From positions 124,001 to 188,000 of the forward strand of contig JACKBC010000003.1 of NCBI GenBank assembly GCA_020634755.1: a stretch of 64,000 nucleotides of DNA, written 5' to 3'. This DNA is from Caldilineaceae bacterium. GTDB lineage: Bacteria > Chloroflexota > Anaerolineae > Caldilineales > Caldilineaceae. Below are positions 36,429-44,259 of the stretch, one piece after another. A program made the translations under genes and the position numbers. The notes under the pieces were generated by a model, which worked only from the letters and a program-made list of their open reading frames with translations, searched no databases and was not told the origin of the DNA. The number at the start of each line of letters is the position of its first letter. The first letter of the stretch is position 1.

Positions 36429-37259
36429 TCATTCGCTTTGCATAAAGCGGTTCCACTCGGACGTGGGCAGGTTGTTTTCCAGATAGCCAAATGTTCCGCT
36501 TTCCTGCACTTCACGGGCGGCGTTGAACAGTCCGGTCATGGCGGCGCGATAGAGTGATGTGGCCAGGCTAATCCGCCGCACGCCGGCTGCTTCCAGTTCG
36601 GCCAGGCTAAAGGATTTGCCGGGGATGCCCACCATAAAATTGACCGGTTTGGAAACGGCTGCACAGACCGCGCGCACCGAATCTAGGTCCGGCAGCCCCG
36701 GCGCAAAGAGCACATGGGCGCCAGCAGCGGCAAATGCTTGCAACCGCCGAATTGTGTCGTCCAGATCGGGGTTGCCGCGAACAAAGTTTTCGGCGCGGGC
36801 GGTCAGCGTAAATGGGAAAGGCAGCGCACGCGCCGCTTCTACGGCCGCATGGACGCGCTCGGTGGCCAGGGCAAAGTCGTATAGCGGCTGGCTGGGGTTG
36901 GTGGTAGCGTCTTCAATTGAGCAACCGACCAGACCGGCTTCCGCCGCTTGGCGGACCGTTTCGGCTACGATTTCTGGCGCATCGCCAAACCCATTTTCCA
37001 GATCGGCCGAAATGGGCAACTCAGTGGCCGCGACCATGCCGCGCGCCTGTGTCAGCGCCTCCTCCCGGCTTATCTGGTGATCGCGGCGGCCCACGATGCC
37101 GGCTGCGGCGCCGCTCGAAGTCGCCAGCGCTGCAAAGCCCATCCCGGTCAGCAGGCGGACCGAGCCTGCATCCCAAGCATTGGCAATCACAAAGACACCC
37201 GGCCCTTCATGCAGAGTGCGCAAACGGTTGCCTTTTTCATGCTGCGTTATGATGGTCAT
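36429..37259 (-). CDS. Isocitrate lyase/PEP mutase superfamily enzyme
   Basis: 276 residues. FVIANAWDAGSVRLLTGMGF, LPISADLENGFGDAPE (metal-loop region), GCSIEDATTNPSQPLYDF, LTARAENFVRG, and VLFAPGLPDLDSVRAV follow the superfamily order. The canonical KKCGHY loop of isocitrate lyase is absent, so it is not a true isocitrate lyase. Members include methylisocitrate lyase, oxaloacetate decarboxylase and phosphonopyruvate hydrolase; the short loop fits the uncharacterised 2-keto-acid lyase branch. Cytoplasmic, probably Mg-dependent. Confidence 0.86.
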   Translation of the reverse strand: MTIITQHEKGNRLRTLHEGPGVFVIANAWDAGSVRLLTGMGFAALATSSGAAAGIVGRRDHQISREEALTQARGMVAATELPISADLENGFGDAPEIVAETVRQAAEAGLVGCSIEDATTNPSQPLYDFALATERVHAAVEAARALPFPFTLTARAENFVRGNPDLDDTIRRLQAFAAAGAHVLFAPGLPDLDSVRAVCAAVSKPVNFMVGIPGKSFSLAELEAAGVRRISLATSLYRAAMTGLFNAAREVQESGTFGYLENNLPTSEWNRFMQSE

Positions 37260-37420
37260 GGTTTGTTTCCTTGGGGTTTTATAGAGCGATTGCGCATAGC
37301 AGCGCCATCACTCAGCGCAGGCGCAACTATGTAGAAACTATAGGGCCAAAATGGCTGTGTAACAAGGGCCATTTTGAAGGATTTGGCAGGGCCAATCAGG
37401 TCAATGCTCGCGCAATTCTT

Positions 37421-37966
37421 TTATTCCTCCGACCAGCTCAGCGCGGCATAGATGGCGTGCAAAAAGCGGCTTGGCCTGCTGGCCAAGCGTTGCGTGTGTG
37501 CAAAGCCCGCACTATGCGCCAGCGTTTGCCAACTGGGAAAGGCCAGCGGATATGGCACCCACATGTTGCCCCGGTCCGCATCATATTCCACAATGATGAA
37601 ATGGCCACCGGGGCGCAGATAGCTCTTAAGCCGCGTAACCACGCTTGTCTGCGCTGCATACGGCTGAAAATGGAGCGCATTGGCCACGACCAATCCGTCC
37701 AGTGGCGGCAGTTTTTGGGGCAAGGTGTGGCTGAAATCGGCGCTGCAATAGTGAACGCTAGTCTGCGGAAACTGATGGCGCATGGCTTGCGCTTGCGCGC
37801 GCAGCGCAGCCCCATCCCGATCCACAGAATAGATTTCCCCGTTTGGGCCAAGCAATTCGGCCAGCGCCAGCGTAAAGGCGCCGCGTCCAGAGCCAAAATC
37901 CGCCCAAATCCCGCCCGCCGCGGGAATGCCGTTCCGTAATAGATTGACGTGGTCTGTGTGATTCAT
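37421..37966 (-). CDS. SAM-dependent methyltransferase, class I
   Basis: 181 residues. Motif I IWADFGSGRGAFTLALAE binds S-adenosylmethionine; IYSVDRDGAAL gives the acidic ribose ligand; LDGLVVANALHFQP and LRPGGHFIIVEYD are motifs IV-V. The methyl acceptor is unknown. A hairpin (CAAAATGGC/GCCATTTTG, 37348-37377) lies just after its stop on the minus strand and may end transcription. Confidence 0.86.
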   Translation of the reverse strand: MNHTDHVNLLRNGIPAAGGIWADFGSGRGAFTLALAELLGPNGEIYSVDRDGAALRAQAQAMRHQFPQTSVHYCSADFSHTLPQKLPPLDGLVVANALHFQPYAAQTSVVTRLKSYLRPGGHFIIVEYDADRGNMWVPYPLAFPSWQTLAHSAGFAHTQRLASRPSRFLHAIYAALSWSEE

Positions 37967-38040
37967 AAATTTCTACCTAAGCCTGCTCATCCCCCAGGGC
38001 AGCGTCAGAGCTTGTCCATGCATCAGTCTTTATATTACAC

Positions 38041-38120
38041 GACGTACGGAGCGCCCGTAGAACGACAAGCGTGCATAACATAGCTGACCTGACAATTTTT
38101 CCCGAGACTTGCGTAAGTCC
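38041..38120 (+). repeat. Family-3 TIR element, copy 3
   Basis: GACGTACGGAGCGCCCGTAG at the left end and GACTTGCGTAAGTCC at the right. Aligns with 26443-26520. Confidence 0.7.
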
Positions 38121-38176
38121 TATATTATAGGATGGCTCTGGTCTACGCACAACCGCCATCATCAAAGTGCTTTCCA

Positions 38177-38266
38177 TCAAGAGTAGACCGCAATGGCAAT
38201 CGATAGCGTCGGATTCCTGAATCGAGACCGACGCCTGGATCGCCAACACCGTTGCGGTGTACTGAT
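38177..38266 (+). repeat. Family-1 structured element, copy 6
   Basis: Has GAGTAGACCGCAAT, the best-paired middle hairpin (GTCGGATTC-CT-GAATC-GAGA-CCGAC), and CAACACCGTTGCGGTGTACT. No start codon follows closely; the next gene begins at 38651. Confidence 0.8.
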
Positions 38267-38310
38267 AAAGAATACGGCAGCTTGGTGGCGTTGTCACAAA
38301 TGCACTATGC

Positions 38311-38375
38311 CTATGTGCGGTGGCTATGTGCGGTGGCTATGTGCGGTGGCTATGTGCGGTGCCTATGTGCGGCGA
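38311..38375. repeat. 13-bp tandem repeat, five units
   Basis: CTATGTGCGGTGG repeated with period 13 from 38311; the first three units are identical and the last two have changes at the end. Non-coding. Confidence 0.8.
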
Positions 38376-38464
38376 AAATGCGAACTTCACAGCTGAGCAT
38401 GTATAATGCGGGTGCAAAAGCTTTGAAGTGGACAGCTACGTTACTCCTCTTACTTATTTACTTA

Positions 38465-38541
38465 TGTTACGCAAGCCTGGCGGAAAGTCGGCTCGCCGCC
38501 GTTCCTATTTCTCTCTAGCAGACTGGCTGTCACTGCGTAAC
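38465..38541 (-). repeat. Family-3-like TIR element, copy 4 (diverged)
   Basis: GTTACGCAAGCCTGGCGG on the left matches the inner end of copy 1 (10050), and CACTGCGTAAC closes the right. The inner sequence has drifted. Confidence 0.55.
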
Positions 38542-38566
38542 GTGGGTGATTTATATTGCGGGTGAG

Positions 38567-38622
38567 ATGAAAACTGGAGTTTTCTGTTGGCTCAATAAAG
38601 GCATTGAAACTCCAATTTTCAT
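38567..38622. repeat. Hairpin element, ATGAAAACTGGAGTTT arms (copy 2)
   Basis: ATGAAAACTGGAGTTT is answered by GAAACTCCAATTTTCAT; same layout as 5524-5579. Lies 28 bp before the YqeY-like gene. Confidence 0.55.
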
Positions 38623-38650
38623 TCAGTACTGAGTATAAAAGGTGATTTAA

Positions 38651-38992
38651 ATGATGCAGATTCGTGAAAAGATGAAGGCCGACCTGACCCGCGCCATGAA
38701 AGCGCGCCAAACCCATGTGGTAGAGGCGCTGCGCTCGGTGCTGGCCGCAATTGATAATGCAGAAGCGGTGCCGATTACCGCTACCACCTGGGTGGGACCG
38801 GCGCCTGGCCAGCGCAATGAGGCGCCGCGCAAGGTGTTGTCTGCGGATGATATTCGGCAGATCGTTCAGCGCGAAGTAGACGAGCGGCGGGCCGCCAGCC
38901 GCAACTATGCAAATTTGCAGCAGCTGGACGAAGCCGCGCGATTGGCGCAGGCCGCAGATTTGATTGCAGCCTATTTGGGAGAGCACGCGTAG
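38651..38992 (+). CDS. GatB/YqeY domain-containing protein
   Basis: 113 residues, shorter than the usual 148 of YqeY. MMQIREKMKADLTRAMKARQ, VEALRSVLAAIDNAE, LSADDIRQIVQREVDER and ARLAQAADLIAAYLGE follow the YqeY helical N-domain; the C-terminal tRNA-amidotransferase-like tail domain is missing. The role of YqeY is not well established; the fold suggests tRNA contact. AAAGGTGA precedes the start. It is transcribed toward the serine-hydrolase gene. Confidence 0.8.
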   Translation: MMQIREKMKADLTRAMKARQTHVVEALRSVLAAIDNAEAVPITATTWVGPAPGQRNEAPRKVLSADDIRQIVQREVDERRAASRNYANLQQLDEAARLAQAADLIAAYLGEHA

Positions 38993-39103
38993 CCGGTTTT
39001 TCTGACCGAGACAGCAAGCGCAGAAACGCAGAGATTGGGCGGCATTTCATATAGTGCCGCGCTGCGGGCCGGGGCGACTCTATATTGCGGAAAGGTTGTT
39101 GGG

Positions 39104-40474
39104 ATGTTTCAATACGCCACAGAGATCGATCAGATTTTTCAAACCTGGGATTCGCCCTCTTCACCTGGCTGCGCATTAGGAATTGTGCGGCATGATGAAT
39201 TGGTCTATGCGCGCGGATATGGCATGGCCAATTTGGAGCTGGGCGTGCCCATTGCGCCGGATTCAGCCTTTTATCTGGCCTCTGTATCCAAGCAGTTTAC
39301 GGCCATGGCCATTGCGCTGCTGGTGGAGGCGCAACAGCTCAAGCTCACCGACCATGTGCGCCAGTATGTGCCCGCGGCGCCGGACTTTGGAACGCCGGTC
39401 ACCATTGCGCATATGATTCGTCATACCAGTGGCTTGCGCGACTATTTGGATCTCGGCTTTATGGCGGGCAAACGCATGGAGGATGTGTGGACGGAGGCCG
39501 ACTTTTTGGCCCAGGTCGGTCGCCAAAAGGCGCTCAACTTTGCGCCCGGCGCCCAATATGTATACAGCAACACGGGCTACGTCCTGCTGTCGCTCATTGT
39601 GAAGCGGGTCACGGGCATGTCATTGGGCGCCTTTGCCCAGGAGCGCATCTTTGCGCCGCTGGGCATGACGCAGACCGTCTTTAAGGAACACCATCAGCAG
39701 ATCATTCCCAACCGAGTCAGCGGCTATTCGTCGGCGGCAGATGGTAACGGCTTTGTCAATGAATATCACAACTTGCAGGTGGTGGGCGATGGCGGCCTCT
39801 ATTCTACCGTAGAAGACCTGGCGCGCTGGGACGCCAATTTTTACGTCAATCGGCTGGGGCAGGGCTCACCAGCACTAATCGAGATGATGTACAGCACGGC
39901 GCCTTTGATTGATGGAACGCCGCAAACGTACGCTTTTGGTCTGGGCCACGGCACATACCGCGGCCTGCCAATTATCGCTCATGGCGGCGGGCTCAACGGC
40001 GCCCGCACGCAGATGATTCGCTTTCCCACGCAGCATTGCACCATCATCTGCCTCTCTAACCTGTCTAGCTTTGACCCAGAGGCCATGATCAAACGCGTGG
40101 CCGATCTAATTTTGGCCGAGCATTTGGCAGATGCGGTCGACGCGCCGCCGCCAGCTGCGGCAGCGACGCCGCCAGCAGTTGAAATGGATGCTGCGGCGCT
40201 TGCGGCTTATACCGGCGAATTTTACAGCCCAGAGCTGGAGGTAATCTATAAATTAGCCGTGACGGATGGCCAGTTGACGTTAAGCTTCGGCGGCCAAGAG
40301 CCGATTTCACTACGGCCCATAGCCGCTGATCATTGCCAGGCTGACCATTTTCAGGATGAGGGTGAACGCAAGCTGGCGTTTACGCGGGGGGAGAATGGGG
40401 CAGTTGCCGGTTTTACCCTGTCAACCGGACGTGCGTGGGGGGTGCAGTTTGAACGCGCGTCCCGAAACATATAG
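39104..40474 (+). CDS. Serine hydrolase, beta-lactamase class C/EstB family
   Basis: 456 residues. Active-site SxxK at Ser60-Lys63 (YLASVSKQFTAM), the Tyr motif YVYSNTGYVLLS, and the third motif IAHGGGLNGARTQM are present. A C-terminal domain of about 100 residues after a Pro/Ala linker (APPPAAAATPP) resembles the DUF3471-like beta-barrel of such hydrolases. There is no signal peptide, so a cytoplasmic esterase or peptidase is more likely than a beta-lactamase. Start ATG 39104 follows GGAAAGG. It ends 18 bp before the cyclase gene, so the two may be co-transcribed. Confidence 0.88.
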   Translation: MFQYATEIDQIFQTWDSPSSPGCALGIVRHDELVYARGYGMANLELGVPIAPDSAFYLASVSKQFTAMAIALLVEAQQLKLTDHVRQYVPAAPDFGTPVTIAHMIRHTSGLRDYLDLGFMAGKRMEDVWTEADFLAQVGRQKALNFAPGAQYVYSNTGYVLLSLIVKRVTGMSLGAFAQERIFAPLGMTQTVFKEHHQQIIPNRVSGYSSAADGNGFVNEYHNLQVVGDGGLYSTVEDLARWDANFYVNRLGQGSPALIEMMYSTAPLIDGTPQTYAFGLGHGTYRGLPIIAHGGGLNGARTQMIRFPTQHCTIICLSNLSSFDPEAMIKRVADLILAEHLADAVDAPPPAAAATPPAVEMDAAALAAYTGEFYSPELEVIYKLAVTDGQLTLSFGGQEPISLRPIAADHCQADHFQDEGERKLAFTRGENGAVAGFTLSTGRAWGVQFERASRNI

Positions 40475-40492
40475 AGTTTTCGTGGCAAAGAT

Positions 40493-43400
40493 ATGGACGA
40501 TCTGATTACCTATCTGGCCATGGATCGTCGCTTTGCGTTAGCGGGCGGGTATGCATTGGCTGACCGCACGCACGGCGCGGCGCTTTTTGTGGATATCTCT
40601 GGCTTTACGCCGCTAACCGAAGCGCTGGTGCGTGAGCTCGGGCCGCAGCGCGGCGCCGAGGAACTGACGCGCTATTTGAATTTGGTCTACGATGCCGTGA
40701 TCGATGAACTGCACCGCTACGGGGGCAGCGTGATTGCCTTTGCTGGCGATGCAATCACCTGCTGGCTCGATGGCAATGACGGCGCGCGTGCGGTGGCCTG
40801 CGCCCTGGCTATGCAGCGCGCCATGCAGCCCTTTGCCGCCATTACCACAGCCGCCGGCAGCACAGTGACCTTGGCCATGAAAGCGGCCGTGGCGGCTGGC
40901 GCGGCGCGGCGCTTTGTGGTAGGAGACCCCACGCAGCGGGTCATCGATGCCTTGGCCGGAGAGACGCTGGTGCGCCTGGCCAATGCGGAGCACCAGGCGC
41001 AGCGCGGTGAGGTGGTGGTTGATGAAGTTGTGCTGGCCCAATTGGCCGACCGGTTACTGCTGCTGGAGAAGCGCCACGACGCCACAAATGGGCAGACCAT
41101 TGGCGTTGTGCAGGGGTTTGCGTCCGCCCATGCCGTGGAAGCGCTGGCCGCGCCCTGGCCCCCTTTAGCGGGGAGCAGTTTGACCCAAGCGCAGGTGCGT
41201 GTTTGGCTGCTGCCGGCAGTTTATGAGCGACTGCGGCGCGGGCTGGGCAACTTTTTGGCCGAACTGCGGCCCACGGTGGCGCTATTTGTGCGCTTTACCG
41301 GCATCGATTATGACCATGACGATGCGGCTGGCCAGAAGCTGGATGCATATATCCGTTGGGTGCAGAGCACTGTGGCGCGCTATGAGGGCACACTGATCGA
41401 CCTCAACATTGGCGATAAGGGCAGCTACCTCTACATCAACTTTGGTGCACCATTGGCCCATGAGGATAACGCGGATCGGGCGGCGGCGGTGGCGTTGCTC
41501 TTGCGGGCGCGGCCCCAAGAGCTAGCCTATATTGAGCCAATTCAAATTGGCATCAGCCAGGGGCAAATGCGCGCCGGCGCGTATGGCGGCACATATCATC
41601 GCACATATGGCGTATTGGGCGACGAGGTGAACATGGCCGCCCGGCTCATGATGGCGGCCGAACCGGGCCAAATTCTGCTTAGTGAGAGTGCAAGACGTTC
41701 GCTGAGCCAGCGTTTTGCGGTGCAGAACTTGCCCCCCATCCGCGTCAAAGGCAAAAGTGAGCCAGCTGTCATCTTTGCCTTGACCGGCATGCAGGAGGTG
41801 CGCAGCGGCCAGTTGACCGTGCCTGCCTATGCACTGCCCATGATCGGTCGCCAGGCAGCGTTAAATCAAGCTGCGGCTAAACTGACGTTGGCCGCGGCTG
41901 GGCGCGGCCAGCTATTGGGCCTCCGCGGTGAACCGGGGGTGGGCAAATCTCGGCTGGTGGCCGAAATTTTGCGGTTGGGCGCGGCCCAGGGCTTTGCACT
42001 GTTTGGCGGTGAGTGTGAATCCTATGGCGCCAACAGCAGCTATCTGGCCTGGCAGCCCATTTGGCGCGGGCTCTTTGGGCTTGATGGGGCATGGCCCGCC
42101 GCCCAACAGCTTACGGTGTTGGGGGATGGCCTGCGTGAGATTCATGCCACGTTTCCAGCTCGTGCGCCACTGCTGGGGCCGCTACTCAATTTGGCAATTG
42201 CGGAGAATGAATTTACCAGCTCGCTGAGTCCGCGCCTGCGCAAAACGCTGCTGGAAGAGCTGTTGGTCGACTGTTTGCGTGCGTTTGCACGTCAACAGCC
42301 TTTGCTCATCGTGCTGGAAGCCTGTCAATGGCTGGATCCGCTTTCGTATGACCTGTGGGAAGCCATGACTCCTGCCATTTTGGACCTGCCGGTGCTGCTT
42401 GTCTTTGCATCCCGTCTACAGACGCACGAGACGCGGCTGCGCGCCGAACAAGCCTCCAAGCTGAGCCACTATACGGAGCTGCAACTGGCGCCCTTGACCA
42501 CGGCCGAAGCCGCAGACTTCATTGTGCTAAAAGCCACTCAATTGCTGGGCAGTGCGGCGTCGCTCTCTCCACAATTGGTGCATTTGGTGACTGCCCAGGC
42601 CGAAGGGAATCCGTTCTACGTAGAGGAATTGCTCACCTATTTGCACTATCGCGGCGTAAACTTTCAGGATGAAGCCGCACTGGCCCGGGTGGAATTGCCG
42701 GACAGCTTGCAGCGGTTGACGCTTAGTTTGCTCGATCAATTTAGCGAAAGCCAGAAGATTACGGTCAAAGTGGCCAGCGTTATAGGTCGTCTTTTCCAAG
42801 CTGCCTGGCTGGCCGGCATCTATCCAGAATTGGGCGCAGCGGACCGCATCCGCGCTGATTTGGTCTGGCTGCAGCAGCATGAATTGCTGCTGCAAGAAGC
42901 GGCAGACCCAGAGCTGGCCTATCGCTTCCGACAGGTGATCATGCAAAGCGTAGCGTATGAAAGCTTGCCCCATGCGCTCAAGCAGGTACTCCATGAACAG
43001 ATTGGTGATTTTATTGAGCGAACCTATCCCGATGCCATTGAGCAATATCTGGATTTGCTGGCCTATCATTATGACCGCAGCACCAATGGCGAGAAGCAGC
43101 GCTTCTATTTGCGCCGAGCCGGGGAAGCCGCCCAGGCTGAATATGCCAATACCGTAGCCCTCGACTACTTTACGCGGCTGCTGGCCATCCTGCCGCCGGC
43201 TGACCAAGGCGCGGTGCAGCTAAAATTAGGGCAAATTCACGATACCGTGGGCCGTTATGCCGAAGCTGAAACGGCATTTCAAGCCGCCTTGGCGTTGGCT
43301 ACCCAGGGCAATGAACGTTCGTTGATTGCGCAATGTCAAATTGCGCTGGGCGAATTGCGCCGCAAACAGAGCCAATATGAAAATGCCGCGGCCTATTTTA

Positions 43401-44185
43401 CAGCGGCGCAAATCATTGCCGAACAGATTGGTGACGAAGCCGCAGTGGCCAAGGCGCAGGTGTGTGCCGGTTCGCTGGCGCTGTATCGTGGTGATTATGC
43501 CGCGGCCCACGTCCATTACACGCAGGGGTTAGCCATTCGCCGCCGTTTGCCCGACCAATCTCAGGTGGCCAATACGCTGAGCGATCTGGCCATTGCCACA
43601 GCTCAGCAAGGCGACCTTGTACAGTCGGGCCAGCTTTTTGCTGAAAGTCTAGCCATCCGCCGCACGCTGGGCGATCTATGGGGTGTGGCCAATTCACTAA
43701 ACAATCTGGGCGAATTGGCGCTGATGCAGGAGCGATATGTTGATGCCTATCCATTTTTGGAAGAGGCCGTCACCATTTACCGCGCCATTGGCGATCGCTG
43801 GTCGCTGGGCAATGCCGTGCTGACGTTGGGCAATGTGCTGCGCACCCAAGGGAATTATCAGGCTGCGTTTCCGCTCTATCAGGAAAGTCTGCAAATTTAT
43901 CGCAGCTTGGGAGATCGGCGCTCGCTGGCCTATTTGCTGGAAAACATTGGCGGGCTGCTCTCGTTACAGGGCGAAACCACCCGCCCCATGCGGTTGGCCG
44001 GCGCGGCCGCCGCTATGCGCGATCGGCTTCAAATTCCCCTCTCTCCTGCCGAACAGAACCAGTTGGATCAGGCACTAACGCCGGCGCGGCAGGCCTTGGC
44101 AGAAGCCGCCGCCGCAGCTTGGGAAAGTGGACGCGCGTTGACGCTGGAAGAGGCCATGGCAGAAGCATTGGGGAGCGCCGCATAG
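40493..44185 (+). CDS. Tandem class III cyclase-AAA ATPase-TPR protein (soluble adenylyl cyclase-like)
   Basis: 1230 residues. First cyclase domain (about 22-190): ALFVDISGFTPLTEALV with the metal Asp and VIAFAGDAITCWLDG. Second (about 255-425): VALFVRFTGIDYDHDD, LIDLNIGDKGSYLYINFG, YGVLGDEVNMAARLM. A STAND-type ATPase follows, with Walker A RGEPGVGKSRLVAEIL near 480 and LLIVLEACQWLDPLSYD as Walker B. Helical and TPR repeats fill residues 880-1190 (AETAFQAALALATQG; VANSLNNLGELALMQERYVD). This order matches mammalian soluble adenylyl cyclase and its bacterial relatives. The first domain keeps more catalytic-looking residues than the second. It may make cAMP; catalytic competence is not proven. 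Confidence 0.88.
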   Translation: MDDLITYLAMDRRFALAGGYALADRTHGAALFVDISGFTPLTEALVRELGPQRGAEELTRYLNLVYDAVIDELHRYGGSVIAFAGDAITCWLDGNDGARAVACALAMQRAMQPFAAITTAAGSTVTLAMKAAVAAGAARRFVVGDPTQRVIDALAGETLVRLANAEHQAQRGEVVVDEVVLAQLADRLLLLEKRHDATNGQTIGVVQGFASAHAVEALAAPWPPLAGSSLTQAQVRVWLLPAVYERLRRGLGNFLAELRPTVALFVRFTGIDYDHDDAAGQKLDAYIRWVQSTVARYEGTLIDLNIGDKGSYLYINFGAPLAHEDNADRAAAVALLLRARPQELAYIEPIQIGISQGQMRAGAYGGTYHRTYGVLGDEVNMAARLMMAAEPGQILLSESARRSLSQRFAVQNLPPIRVKGKSEPAVIFALTGMQEVRSGQLTVPAYALPMIGRQAALNQAAAKLTLAAAGRGQLLGLRGEPGVGKSRLVAEILRLGAAQGFALFGGECESYGANSSYLAWQPIWRGLFGLDGAWPAAQQLTVLGDGLREIHATFPARAPLLGPLLNLAIAENEFTSSLSPRLRKTLLEELLVDCLRAFARQQPLLIVLEACQWLDPLSYDLWEAMTPAILDLPVLLVFASRLQTHETRLRAEQASKLSHYTELQLAPLTTAEAADFIVLKATQLLGSAASLSPQLVHLVTAQAEGNPFYVEELLTYLHYRGVNFQDEAALARVELPDSLQRLTLSLLDQFSESQKITVKVASVIGRLFQAAWLAGIYPELGAADRIRADLVWLQQHELLLQEAADPELAYRFRQVIMQSVAYESLPHALKQVLHEQIGDFIERTYPDAIEQYLDLLAYHYDRSTNGEKQRFYLRRAGEAAQAEYANTVALDYFTRLLAILPPADQGAVQLKLGQIHDTVGRYAEAETAFQAALALATQGNERSLIAQCQIALGELRRKQSQYENAAAYFTAAQIIAEQIGDEAAVAKAQVCAGSLALYRGDYAAAHVHYTQGLAIRRRLPDQSQVANTLSDLAIATAQQGDLVQSGQLFAESLAIRRTLGDLWGVANSLNNLGELALMQERYVDAYPFLEEAVTIYRAIGDRWSLGNAVLTLGNVLRTQGNYQAAFPLYQESLQIYRSLGDRRSLAYLLENIGGLLSLQGETTRPMRLAGAAAAMRDRLQIPLSPAEQNQLDQALTPARQALAEAAAAAWESGRALTLEEAMAEALGSAA

Positions 44186-44259
44186 GACGATTATGGCGGC
44201 TCAACCGCATCTCATGATTCCGCACGCTGCGCAGCGCCCACAGACCATGATGTAGGGTC

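Noticed and set aside
36429..37259. Called isocitrate lyase by superfamily likeness
   Set aside because: The KKCGH loop of true isocitrate lyases is absent and the length is that of the PEP-mutase branch.
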